A stretch of DNA of 64,000 bases from Plantibacter sp. ME-Dv--P-122b (GTDB taxonomy: Bacteria > Actinomycetota > Actinomycetes > Actinomycetales > Microbacteriaceae): assembly GCF_030209375.1 (NCBI RefSeq), contig NZ_JARVSC010000011.1, positions 1 through 64,000 on the forward strand, written 5' to 3'. A program made the translations under genes and the position numbers. The notes under the pieces are model-generated. The model saw only the letters and a list, made by a program, of their open reading frames with translations. It was not told where the DNA came from and did not search any database. Positions 50,194 through 58,830 of the stretch are shown here, piece by piece (the first letter of the stretch is position 1; each line of letters opens with the position of its first letter).

Positions 50194-51711
50194 GTGTTCG
50201 AGTACGTCACATCAGCAGGCCGGGTGCGCGGCGAAGGTCTGGACACCCCCGATGGCGCCGCGGTCGCGGTCCTCGGAGTCCCGACGGCCCGCGTCGCGGA
50301 ACGGTTCCTGCCCGCCGAGCGAGTTGACGGGTGGCGGGGTGTCCGCCCGAGCGCTCAGGGCCCCATCGCCTGGCAGGACGCCGGACGCGCCGGAGCCGCG
50401 CCGATGAGCGAGACCGACTGCCTCACGGCGAACGTCTGGCTGCCCGGCGGGCGTTCCGACTCGCCTCGTCCGGTCCTCGTCTGGGTCCACGGCGGTGCGC
50501 ACCTGTACGGCTCGAACGCGCACCCGCTGTGCGACGGCGCTCGGCTCGCCGCGGCCCACGGGGTCATCGTGGTCTCGATCGCCTACCGTCTCGGCGCCCT
50601 CGGCTCCCTCCGGCTCGACCATCTGCTCGGCCCGGACTACGCGGACGCCGGTAATCTCGCCCTCCGCGACACCCTCGCCGGCGTGCAGTGGGTCCAGGAC
50701 GAGATCGCCGCGTTCGGCGGCGACCCCACCCGGATCACGGTGATGGGACAGTCCGCCGGCGGTGTGGCCGTCGCAGCGCTACTCGCCGAGAGCTCCCTGG
50801 ACTCCCCGTTCCGACGCGTGATCATCGAGAGCGCCACAGCCGAGCGGGTGCACACGCTCGACGAAGCGGCTGAGGTGACCGACGAGCTGCTGCTGGAGCT
50901 CGCCGGACCGCACGCCGACGGACGCCGTCTGCTGAGCGCCACTCCCACGGAACTCGTCGCGGCGCAGGAGCGGATGGTCGACCGCTGGCGAGCGACGCGC
51001 CGTGGACCGGGCATCCCGTTCAGGCCCGTCGTCGACGGTCGCTTCCTCCACGACGTCCCGCTGCGTTCGATCGCCGCAGGGGCAGGTTCCCACATCGACG
51101 CGATCGTGGGGACGAATCGGAACGAGGCGAGCGGCTATGTCGACCTCCTCCGTCTCCCGCCTACACAGGCCCTGGCCACACTCGAGCGGGAACTCGAAGC
51201 CGACGGCCGACCTGGCTCGGCCGCGGCCTACGTCGAGGCCTGTGCGGAGGACGACGGCGGATCGCCGGACGCGGTCGCCGCGCTCGAGTCCTATGTCTCC
51301 GACCGGCTCTACCGGCGCCCCGTGAGCCGCCTGCTCGACGCCCGCTCGGCCGCGTCCGCGAACACCTTCGGCTACCTCTTCTCCTGGAGCCGGGCGGACA
51401 CGCCGAGCTGGGCCCGCCGTTCCGGCCATTCGCTCGAGCTGCCGTTCGTGTTCCGTCACCTCGACGACAGCGACACGGCCCGGGAGGAAGTCGGTGACGA
51501 CGCACCGTTCGAACTCAGCGAGCGCATGAGTGGCGGCTGGGCGGCGTTCGTCGCGACGGGCGATCCTGCGACGCCGGACGCCGCATGGCCTCCGTACGGG
51601 CACGAGCGTTCCACGCTCGTCCTCGACGAGCAGAGTCGGAGCACCCGGGACCCGTTCGCCGCCCGTCGGCGCTTCACCGACGCACCGGCCGCACTCGAAC
51701 CCCAGCACTGA
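50194..51711 (+). CDS. Type-B carboxylesterase
   Basis: A 505-residue alpha/beta hydrolase. The oxyanion hole is VWVHGGAHLYGS, the nucleophile Ser lies in VMGQSAGGVA, the acid residue is near GTNRNEASG and the catalytic His is in RRSGHSLELPFVF. GTG 50194 follows GGGAG and fits the promoter at 50137. No signal peptide, so it acts in the cytosol. It heads the operon with the importer genes 37 bases downstream, which suggests removal of acetyl or feruloyl groups from imported hemicellulose oligomers. That role is inference. Confidence 0.9.
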   Translation: MFEYVTSAGRVRGEGLDTPDGAAVAVLGVPTARVAERFLPAERVDGWRGVRPSAQGPIAWQDAGRAGAAPMSETDCLTANVWLPGGRSDSPRPVLVWVHGGAHLYGSNAHPLCDGARLAAAHGVIVVSIAYRLGALGSLRLDHLLGPDYADAGNLALRDTLAGVQWVQDEIAAFGGDPTRITVMGQSAGGVAVAALLAESSLDSPFRRVIIESATAERVHTLDEAAEVTDELLLELAGPHADGRRLLSATPTELVAAQERMVDRWRATRRGPGIPFRPVVDGRFLHDVPLRSIAAGAGSHIDAIVGTNRNEASGYVDLLRLPPTQALATLERELEADGRPGSAAAYVEACAEDDGGSPDAVAALESYVSDRLYRRPVSRLLDARSAASANTFGYLFSWSRADTPSWARRSGHSLELPFVFRHLDDSDTAREEVGDDAPFELSERMSGGWAAFVATGDPATPDAAWPPYGHERSTLVLDEQSRSTRDPFAARRRFTDAPAALEPQH

Positions 51712-51748
51712 CAATCGACCGATACATCGGCTTCAGAGGAGAAGACAG

Positions 51749-53449
51749 ATGTCCCACACGAACCCCTTGCACGACCTCCAACTCACGCGCCGGACGGCGC
51801 TCGGTCTCGGCGTCGGCGGCCTGGCCGCCCTGGCCCTCGCCGCATGTTCCCCGGGGGGAGCCGGCACGCAGGCCGCACGATCCGAACTCCTCCTCCCCAC
51901 CTTCCGGGCGCAGCGGGCCGCCGACGCGACGGCCATCGTGAGCCAGGTGGCCGGTGTCCAACCGGTGTACACCTCGTACCCGGCGAGCTACTGGGCGAGT
52001 GTGGCCTCGGCACCGGGTCGGGGTGGTGAACTCAAGACCTTCCAGATGCTCTACTTCTCACCACCCGCGCCGCTCGAGTCGAACCCGTTCTGGCAGGAAC
52101 TCAACAAGCGCATCAACGCCGACTTCAAGCCGAGTTACGCCTCGGGCGACAACTACGACGCGAAGGTCGCGACGACGCTCGCGGGCGGTACCCTCCCCGA
52201 CATCATGTACCTCCGCGACGAGGTGCCGGCCGTTCAGCAGGCGATCCAGGCCGGTGCGTTCGCGGACCTGTCGGACGCGCTCGGCGGCGACGCCGTCCTC
52301 GAGTACCCGAACCTCGCGAACCTCGAGACCCACGCCTGGCGCAACTCGGCGAAGGGCAACCGCATCATGGGCGTCCCGCGCACCAGCCCGCGCGTGACGG
52401 CATGCCCCGTCATCCGCACCGACCTCATGGAGGCGGTCGGCGCGACCGGCCAGCCAGCCGATGCGGCGGCGTTCGCGGACGTCCTGGCGGAGATCGCGAA
52501 GCTCGGCGAACACGCCGGCCGGCGTGTGTGGGCCGTCGGTGGCCTCGGCACGGGTCAGATCCAACTGCTGTCGCGCTGGATGTTCGGCGCGGGCGCGGAC
52601 TGGACGCTCGGCTCCGGCGGCTCACTCGTCAACACGATCGAGACCGACGAGTTCGAGGCGACCATGGAGTACCTGGCCGACCTCTGGAAGCGGAAGGTCT
52701 TCCACCCCGACGCGATCGCGCTCGGATCCGACTCCCAGCGCAGCAAGGAGAAGCAGCTCTGGCTCGAGGGCCAGATCGCCTTCGAACTCGACGACCCGGC
52801 CTGGCTCTCCTCGCAGGGCATGCTGCAGGTCGAACAGTCGACGAGTGGGGCCAAAGTCGGATACCTGCTCCCGCCGGGACATGACGGTGACGACATCGTG
52901 GTGCAGGCGGGACCCGGCTACGGCGGGTTCGACGCCATCTCGGCCTCCGCCGCGAAGGACCCGAAACGACTCGCCGAGCTCCTCCGCTTCCTCAACTGGT
53001 GGGCCGCACCGTTCGGCACCGAGGAGAACCTGTTCATCGGCGGTTCCGGTCTGGAGGGCTACAACTACACCTTCGGACCGGGCAAGCAGATCGTCTCGAC
53101 GGGAGACGCGACCGCCCTCGCCAACCTCCAGGGCCTCAAATGGCTGGGCGTCACCGCACCGCCGTACATCATGCTGAACAACGAGAACGCCGGGCGCGCC
53201 GACGGGCTCGTCGCGCAGATGGAGTACCTCACGAAGGCCGCCGTCGACAGCCCGGTCGTCGGCCTGACGTCCACTACGCAGACGAGCCGTGGGGCCCAGC
53301 TGACCCAGATCAACGACGACTACCGCAACAAGATCGTCTCGGGCAAGCTCTCGGTCTCCGCGATCAAGGACTGGCGGTCCGACTGGCGGAAGGCCGGTGG
53401 CGACCAGGTGAAGGCCGATTACCGCAAGCTCCTCGACGAACGGAAGTGA
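51749..53449 (+). CDS. LplA-type extracellular sugar-binding lipoprotein
   Basis: A 566-residue binding protein of the second CUT1 importer. N-terminus: twin arginine (LTRRTALGLGVGG), hydrophobic core and lipobox LAAC (Cys about 33). Conserved long-receptor pieces include TTLAGGTLPDIMYLRDEVP and VVGLTSTTQTSRGAQLTQ. It is similar in plan to the receptor at 37819 but clearly diverged. RBS AGAGGAG. It lies between the esterase and the permeases. Confidence 0.93.
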   Translation: MSHTNPLHDLQLTRRTALGLGVGGLAALALAACSPGGAGTQAARSELLLPTFRAQRAADATAIVSQVAGVQPVYTSYPASYWASVASAPGRGGELKTFQMLYFSPPAPLESNPFWQELNKRINADFKPSYASGDNYDAKVATTLAGGTLPDIMYLRDEVPAVQQAIQAGAFADLSDALGGDAVLEYPNLANLETHAWRNSAKGNRIMGVPRTSPRVTACPVIRTDLMEAVGATGQPADAAAFADVLAEIAKLGEHAGRRVWAVGGLGTGQIQLLSRWMFGAGADWTLGSGGSLVNTIETDEFEATMEYLADLWKRKVFHPDAIALGSDSQRSKEKQLWLEGQIAFELDDPAWLSSQGMLQVEQSTSGAKVGYLLPPGHDGDDIVVQAGPGYGGFDAISASAAKDPKRLAELLRFLNWWAAPFGTEENLFIGGSGLEGYNYTFGPGKQIVSTGDATALANLQGLKWLGVTAPPYIMLNNENAGRADGLVAQMEYLTKAAVDSPVVGLTSTTQTSRGAQLTQINDDYRNKIVSGKLSVSAIKDWRSDWRKAGGDQVKADYRKLLDERK

Positions 53450-53453
53450 CGTC

Positions 53454-54431
53454 ATGACGCAGCTGCAGACCAGGCCGGCGCGCTCCGCCGCCCGTGATCG
53501 TCGTCGGGAGGACGCGGCCCGTCGGCATCGCACCCCGCTCGGGACCCGGATGCGACGCGAGTGGCGGATGTACGCGCTCATCCTGCCCGGACTCCTGTTC
53601 TTCGTGCTCTTCGCCTACGTCCCGATCCTCGGCAACGTCGTCGCCTTTCAGGCGTTCTCGCCGTTCCTGGGGATCGAGGGTTCACCGTGGGTGGGCTTCG
53701 ACAACTTCGTCCGCATCGTCAGCGACCCGGAGGTGGTTCGGGCGGTGGTCAACACGATCCAGATCGCCGTCCTGCAGATCGTCTTCTCCTTCCCGGCACC
53801 GATCCTGCTCGCCCTCCTCCTCAACAGCCTGCTGTCGTCCCGCGTGAAGCGGGTCGTGCAGTCGATCGTCTACCTGCCGCACTTCATCTCCTGGGTGATC
53901 GTGATCTCCATCTGGCAGCAGATCCTCGGCGGCGCTGGACCGGTCGCCGGGCTGTTCGAGTCCCTCGGGGTCGACGGCGTCAACATCATGTCGAATCCGG
54001 ACACCTTCAAGCTCCTCGTGACCTCGCAGGTCATCTGGAAGGACATCGGGTGGGGCACCATCATCTTCTTCGCGGCGATCGCGGCGATCCCGCAGGAACT
54101 CTACGAGGCCGCGGCGGTGGACGGCGCGAAACCGTGGCGGCAGACGTGGCACGTGACCCTGCCGGGGCTCGTCCCGGTGATCTCGCTGTTGCTGGTCCTG
54201 ACCGTCGGCAACGTGCTGACCGTCGGGTTCGAGCAGCTGCTCCTGCAACAACCGATCGTCGGCGCGGATGCTGCGCAGGTCATCGACACCTTCGTGTACT
54301 TCCGAGGCGTGGTCGGAGGCGACTGGGGGATCTCCGCGGCCGCCGGACTCATCAAGGGCGTCATCGGCACGCTCCTGGTGCTGGGCGCCAACCGTCTGGC
54401 GAAACGAATGGGAACGGAGGGGGTCCTGTGA
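53454..54431 (+). CDS. CUT1 sugar ABC transporter permease (LplB-like)
   Basis: A 325-residue permease with six helices (MYALILPGLLFFVLFAYVPILGN first). The EAA loop is YEAAAVDGAKPWRQTWHVTLPG. It begins four bases after the receptor stop and overlaps the second permease by four bases (GTGA). Confidence 0.93.
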   Translation: MTQLQTRPARSAARDRRREDAARRHRTPLGTRMRREWRMYALILPGLLFFVLFAYVPILGNVVAFQAFSPFLGIEGSPWVGFDNFVRIVSDPEVVRAVVNTIQIAVLQIVFSFPAPILLALLLNSLLSSRVKRVVQSIVYLPHFISWVIVISIWQQILGGAGPVAGLFESLGVDGVNIMSNPDTFKLLVTSQVIWKDIGWGTIIFFAAIAAIPQELYEAAAVDGAKPWRQTWHVTLPGLVPVISLLLVLTVGNVLTVGFEQLLLQQPIVGADAAQVIDTFVYFRGVVGGDWGISAAAGLIKGVIGTLLVLGANRLAKRMGTEGVL

Positions 54432-55405
54432 CCACCATGACAGCACCGGAGACGCCGACGGCGCCGATGGCACCGGAAGCCGCGGGCAGCGCTCGCCCAC
54501 CGCGGACCAAACGTCGGCGACGCGGTCCCACGAGCGACCGACCGGCGTGGATGGGGCGTCCCTCCGTCCCTGTCCAGGCGCTCAAAGCCCTCGTCATCGG
54601 CTTCATCGTCCTGGTGATGCTGTACCCGTTCGTCTACATCATCGCGATGAGCTTCGCCTCAAAGGACGCGCAGACGAGCGGCTTCCTGCCGACCTCGTTC
54701 TCGCTGGACGCGTACCAGGCGATCCTCGCCGGCGACATCGTCACGCGTTCGCTGCTCATCTCGGCCTTCGTGACGATCGTCGGGACGGCGCTCTCGCTCA
54801 CCTGCACCGTGATGTTGGCCTACGGGCTCAGCCGCACCAGGCAGGTCCCCGGCTCGCGTGCGATCCTGCTCCTCGTCGTGTTCACCATGTTCTTCGGTGC
54901 CGGGATCATCCCCAACTACCTGCTGATGAAGAACCTCGGCCTGTTGAACACCCTGTGGTCGCTCATCCTCCCGGGCCTGATCTCGGCGTTCAACATGGTG
55001 GTCGTGCGCAACTTCTTCATGAGCATCCCGGCGAGTCTCATCGAGTCCGCGCGCATCGACGGCGCGAGCGACTTCCGGATCCTCTGGAAGATCGTCCTGC
55101 CGCTGTCGCGCCCGGTGCTCGCGGTCGTCGGGCTCTTCGCCGCCGTCGGGTACTGGAACAGCTACTTCAATGCGTTGCTCTACATCAACGACTCGAGCCT
55201 CTGGCCGGTGCAGGTCGTGCTGAACCAGTACGTCATCCAGGGGTCCGTCCTCACCGACATCATCGGTTCGGACGTCCCGACACCGCCGTCCCAATCGGTG
55301 CAGATGGCGGTCGTGGTCCTCGCGACCCTGCCGATCCTGATCGTCTACCCGTTCATCCAACGCCACTTCACGAAGGGCATGCTGACCGGCGCGATCAAGG
55401 GGTGA
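54428..55405 (+). CDS. CUT1 sugar ABC transporter permease (YtcP/LplC-like)
   Basis: A 325-residue permease with a Pro/Ala/Arg-rich cytosolic lead of about 45 residues. Six helices follow; the EAA loop is IESARIDGASDFRILWKIVLPLS and the end IQRHFTKGMLTGAIKG. GTG 54428 overlaps the preceding stop and has GGAGG; ATG 54437 is an alternative. Last gene of its operon, followed by a strong terminator. Confidence 0.92.
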   Translation: MTTMTAPETPTAPMAPEAAGSARPPRTKRRRRGPTSDRPAWMGRPSVPVQALKALVIGFIVLVMLYPFVYIIAMSFASKDAQTSGFLPTSFSLDAYQAILAGDIVTRSLLISAFVTIVGTALSLTCTVMLAYGLSRTRQVPGSRAILLLVVFTMFFGAGIIPNYLLMKNLGLLNTLWSLILPGLISAFNMVVVRNFFMSIPASLIESARIDGASDFRILWKIVLPLSRPVLAVVGLFAAVGYWNSYFNALLYINDSSLWPVQVVLNQYVIQGSVLTDIIGSDVPTPPSQSVQMAVVVLATLPILIVYPFIQRHFTKGMLTGAIKG

Positions 55406-55432
55406 TTCCCTGATCCGATGCCGAACGGACCG

Positions 55433-55468
55433 CGACACCCCGGACCCTCCTGGTCCGGGGTGTCGTTT
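55433..55468. terminator. Bidirectional terminator between importer operon and MFS pump
   Basis: A perfect 14-bp stem (CGACACCCCGGACC, arms 55433-55446 and 55452-55465) with a five-base loop CTCCT and TTT on the plus side. It lies between convergent genes. Confidence 0.85.
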
Positions 55469-55492
55469 CGCGGTGCGCTGCAGCCGTGCGCC

Positions 55493-56725
55493 TCAGTCGA
55501 TGGGGTCGAGTCGTCCCGGCCGGACGACGACCCACAGGATGACGATCGCGGCGAGCTGGCCGACCACCATGACCGCGGCCACGGGTGCGGCGCTCGTGAC
55601 CCCGATGAACCCGGCGATCGGGGTGGCGAGCGCGCCGAAACCCTGCCGGGTGGCGTTCAGGAGACTCGCCGCGGTGCCGGCGTCGCCGCCGTGGCGGGCG
55701 AGCGCGAGGGTCTGGATGCAGGGGGTGTTGACGCCGAGGAAGAAGGTGAACGCCCAGAGGAACACCATGATGCTCACGAGCGGCCCGACGGGCAGGAACC
55801 CGATCACGAGCAGCCCGATCGCGGAGAGCCCGAGACCGGCGGTTGACAGCATGACGATGCGGCGTGGTTCGATGCGATGGGCGACGCGGACCCCGAGTTG
55901 CGTGCCCAGGAGCATCATGAGTGCGTGCGAGGCGAAGACGAGGCCGTACTGCAGCTCGCTGAGTCCGTACACGCGTTGGAAGAGGAACGACGATGCCGCG
56001 AGGTAGCTGTACATGCCCGCCCAAGCGAGCGAGGTCACGAGGACGAGCCCGACGAAGGGTCGGTCGGAGCCCACCCGCCGCATCGCCGAGGCGCGAGCGC
56101 GCAGTCCTCCGGGGTGCCGGCGTTCCGGCGGGAGCGTCTCGCCGATGAGGACGAGCACCAGCAGCCCGATGGCGAGTCCGTATCCGGCGAGAGAGGCGAA
56201 GACCCCCCGCCACTCCATGACCTCCAGCAACAGCGACCCGAACAGTGGCCCGACGGCGATGGCCATCCCCGAAATGAGCGACATCGACGCCAGCATGCGC
56301 ATCATCGACAAACCGGAGTAGAGGTCGCGCACGATGGCGAGCGCGATGACGCCCGTCGCGGCCGACGCCGCGCCCTGGAGCACACGCGCGGCGACGAGCA
56401 TCTCGACCGAGGGGGCGAGGGCGCACGCGATCGAGGCGGCGACGTGGACGACCGTGGCGATGAGCATCGGCTGACGCCGACCGACGGCATCGCTCCACGG
56501 GCCGGCGAAGAACTGCCCGAAGACCATGCCGATCATCGCGCCCGTGAAGGTGAACTGGATCGACGGCTCCGAGACACCGAACGTGCCCGCGATCTGCGGG
56601 AAGGCCGGCAGGTAGATGTCGATCGTGAAGGTGCTGAGCGTCTGCAGCAGTCCCAGCGCGATGACGTACGCGATCCGTCGGCGTGCGAAGTCTCCGGCCG
56701 CCGGTGCCGCGTCGCCCGCGCTCAT
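55493..56725 (-). CDS. Bcr/CflA-type MFS drug efflux pump
   Basis: A 410-residue, 12-helix exporter. Marks are STFTIDIYLPAFPQIA in helix 1, GQFFAGPWSDAVGRRQPML (motif A), RVLQGAASAATGVIALAIVRDLY in helices 4-5 (motif C region) and GVNTPCIQTLALARHGGDAGTAASL in helix 10. The likely role is proton-driven export of antibiotics or sulfonamides. The start at ATG 56725 fits family length; its ribosome site is weak. It follows the ROK gene on the same strand with a 40-base gap and may be read with it. Confidence 0.9.
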   Translation of the reverse strand: MSAGDAAPAAGDFARRRIAYVIALGLLQTLSTFTIDIYLPAFPQIAGTFGVSEPSIQFTFTGAMIGMVFGQFFAGPWSDAVGRRQPMLIATVVHVAASIACALAPSVEMLVAARVLQGAASAATGVIALAIVRDLYSGLSMMRMLASMSLISGMAIAVGPLFGSLLLEVMEWRGVFASLAGYGLAIGLLVLVLIGETLPPERRHPGGLRARASAMRRVGSDRPFVGLVLVTSLAWAGMYSYLAASSFLFQRVYGLSELQYGLVFASHALMMLLGTQLGVRVAHRIEPRRIVMLSTAGLGLSAIGLLVIGFLPVGPLVSIMVFLWAFTFFLGVNTPCIQTLALARHGGDAGTAASLLNATRQGFGALATPIAGFIGVTSAAPVAAVMVVGQLAAIVILWVVVRPGRLDPID

Positions 56726-56765
56726 CGCCGGTGTCCCGCGGAGGACACCGGTCGGATCCCGCGGC

Positions 56766-57959
56766 TCATGCGGTCGCTTCGCGGGCGGTGAACCCGAGGG
56801 GGTCCCGGAGGAGCGCGGCGAACGCGACGTCGCTCGCCCCCGCGAGGAGCTGGCTCTCGCCGAGCCGCGGTTCGACGAGGCGGGCCGGGCTGCGCAGCGC
56901 GGAGATGGTCTCGTCCGAGAGTCGCCGCCGGATCGCACCGTCGCCCTGGTCGAGCAGCAGGCCGAAGAACCCACCCATGACGACGATCTCGGGGTCGTAG
57001 ATGTTGGTGATGACCCGGATCGCGGTCGCGACGTACTCCAGCTGTCGGTCGAGGGCGCCGGCGGTCCGGGCGGCGGAGCCCTCGGCGAGCGCGGCACGGA
57101 GGTCCGCGAGCGCGACCGAGGCGGCACCGGTGGCCGCGGCGATGGCGTGCGCAGAGACGACGGTCGTGAGACAGCCGACGTTGCCGCAACTGCACACCGG
57201 ACCGTCGGGGGCGACGAGCAGGTGGCCGAGGCGGGCGACGCCGCCGTTCGCTCCCTGCAGGATCCGGCCGTCGACGAGCGCCGACGCCCCGATCCCGCCG
57301 GGGCCGCCGTAGAGGTAGACGGCGTCGGCGGTGTCACGGGCAGCTCCCCAGTGTCGCTCCGCGGCCAGCCCGACGGCGGCGTCGAAAGCGACCCGGGAGG
57401 GGATGCCGGTCGCGTCCTGCAGCATCGACGCGAACGGCACGTTCCGCCACCTCAGGTGCGGCGCGTAGACCACGTCCTCGCCGGTCTTGTCGACACGGCC
57501 CGGCATGGCGGCGCAGAGCGCGACCAGGCGCGAGTCCGGCAGGCCCGCCCGCAGTTCGCGGACGGCGTCGGCGGTCATCGCGGCAGCCTCGTTCGGGGTG
57601 ACCACCCGCTCGCTCGGACGGAAGGTCTGCGCGACGATCCGCCCGCCGAGGGCGCAGAGGGCCACGCGGACCCCGTCGACGTCGGGGTTCACGGACACCG
57701 CGAGGAACCGATCCGTGGGGATGACGACGGGGGAGGGGCGCCCGACCCGGGTCGCCGGCGGAGCGGCCTCCTGGCTGACGACACCGGCGAGCTCGAGGTC
57801 AGTGATCACCGTCGCCACCGACGAGCGGGAGAGACCGGTGCGCCTGGTGATCTCCGCCCGGGAGAGCCCTCCGTCACCGTGGACGAGAGCGAGGACGGCG
57901 GAGACGTTCCGCCGGCGGATGTCCTCAAGGGTGTGCCCGGAGGCGGTTCCGATGCTCAT
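56766..57959 (-). CDS. ROK-family transcription repressor
   Basis: A 397-residue regulator. N-terminal MarR-like winged helix (residues 10-75: GLSRAEITRRTGLSRSSVATVITDLELAGVV). The sugar-kinase-like ROK domain follows, with the zinc motif CSCGNVGCL and its preceding Glu/His region LGHLLV, plus YGGPGGIGASALVDG and NIYDPEIVVMGGF. The phosphate-binding Asp-Gly loop is degenerate (VNPDVDGVRVAL), as in repressors rather than kinases. It is divergent from the ThuA/importer genes, and near-identical operator-like sites lie before two of their genes. Confidence 0.93.
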   Translation of the reverse strand: MSIGTASGHTLEDIRRRNVSAVLALVHGDGGLSRAEITRRTGLSRSSVATVITDLELAGVVSQEAAPPATRVGRPSPVVIPTDRFLAVSVNPDVDGVRVALCALGGRIVAQTFRPSERVVTPNEAAAMTADAVRELRAGLPDSRLVALCAAMPGRVDKTGEDVVYAPHLRWRNVPFASMLQDATGIPSRVAFDAAVGLAAERHWGAARDTADAVYLYGGPGGIGASALVDGRILQGANGGVARLGHLLVAPDGPVCSCGNVGCLTTVVSAHAIAAATGAASVALADLRAALAEGSAARTAGALDRQLEYVATAIRVITNIYDPEIVVMGGFFGLLLDQGDGAIRRRLSDETISALRSPARLVEPRLGESQLLAGASDVAFAALLRDPLGFTAREATA

Positions 57960-58006
57960 GGCGTCCTCTCGACAGGTTCCTCCGCGACCGGTGCGGCGCG
58001 AGCTGA

Positions 58007-58028
58007 TAAGTTCTAGTCTTGCACAAAT
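58007..58028. promoter_or_regulatory. Operator-like site 1 in the ROK/ThuA divergent region
   Basis: Read on the minus strand it runs from ATTTGTGCAAGACTAG to AACTTA. It matches site 2 at 58733-58754 at 18 of 22 positions. Core CAAG-x-CT(T/A)G is palindromic. It lies 48 bases from the ROK start and 24 from the ThuA start. Confidence 0.6.
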
Positions 58029-58051
58029 ACCAGATGATCGAGGAGACCGGC

Positions 58052-58732
58052 ATGCACAACGTACTCATTCTTCGTGGCGAGGGGCGCTACGCCGATCCCT
58101 GGCATGACTTCGCAGCGACGTCGGGCCGCGTGGCCGATCTCGCCCGCGAGGAGGGGCTCGAGGTCCGGGTGAGTGGCGCGGTGGAGGAGGAGCTGGCGTC
58201 ACTCGACAACGTCGACCTCCTCGTCCTCATGGTCGGCAATCCCACGCGGCACGGACTGGAGTCGTCGACCTTCGCGGCGGCGCAGGAGGGGTTCGAGGCC
58301 TATGCGCGCGACGGCGGGTCGATCTGGTCGCATCACGTCTCAGCCACCTCGTTCCCCCACATGCCGGCTTGGGAGCGGGTGATCGGGGGTCGCTGGGTCG
58401 GCGGCGTCTCGATGCACCCCGAGATCGGCGAGGCGCTCATCGAGGTGCCTGACGCCGGGCATCCGATCACGCGGGGTCTCGGCGACTTCACCGTCTGGGA
58501 TGAGCGCTACACGCACCTCCGGGTCTCCGACGCGATCCACCCGCTCGCGTTCCACGAGCACGAGGGGGTGCGTCATCCCGTGTTGTGGACGCACCGGTCG
58601 GGTCCCGCCCGCGTCGTGTACGACGCGCTCGGTCACGACGTGCGCTCGTTCGACTCGCCGAAGCGGCAGCTCATCCTGCGACGCAGCCTCGGGTGGCTGC
58701 TGGACGGCGACGCGATCGGGTTCGCCCCGTAG
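58052..58732 (+). CDS. ThuA-domain protein (trehalose-utilisation type)
   Basis: A 226-residue class I glutamine-amidotransferase-like protein. Fold pieces are NVLILRGEGRYADPWHDF, VDLLVLMVGNPTRHGLES, GGSIWSHHVSATSFP, GHPITRGLGDFTVWDERYTHL and the end RQLILRRSLGWLL. The catalytic Cys of amidotransferases is absent, as in other ThuA proteins. ThuA acts on sugars in trehalose-like catabolism through an uncertain, probably keto-sugar, step. ATG 58052 follows GAGGAGA. It lies in the ROK-controlled cluster. Confidence 0.9.
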   Translation: MHNVLILRGEGRYADPWHDFAATSGRVADLAREEGLEVRVSGAVEEELASLDNVDLLVLMVGNPTRHGLESSTFAAAQEGFEAYARDGGSIWSHHVSATSFPHMPAWERVIGGRWVGGVSMHPEIGEALIEVPDAGHPITRGLGDFTVWDERYTHLRVSDAIHPLAFHEHEGVRHPVLWTHRSGPARVVYDALGHDVRSFDSPKRQLILRRSLGWLLDGDAIGFAP

Positions 58733-58754
58733 ATTTGTCCAAGTCTTGAACATA
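58733..58754. promoter_or_regulatory. Operator-like site 2 before the third importer
   Basis: It runs from ATTTGTCCAAGTCTTG to AACATA, directly after the ThuA stop codon and 77 bases before the binding-protein gene. Core CAAGTCTTG is a perfect palindrome. It matches site 1 at 18 of 22 positions. Confidence 0.65.
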
Positions 58755-58830
58755 AGCTACTGTTCCTGAAAGCAGCATCGGCCTTCCTGACGACCGATGC
58801 GCCACCGAAGGATTACGAGGAGGTAATTCC

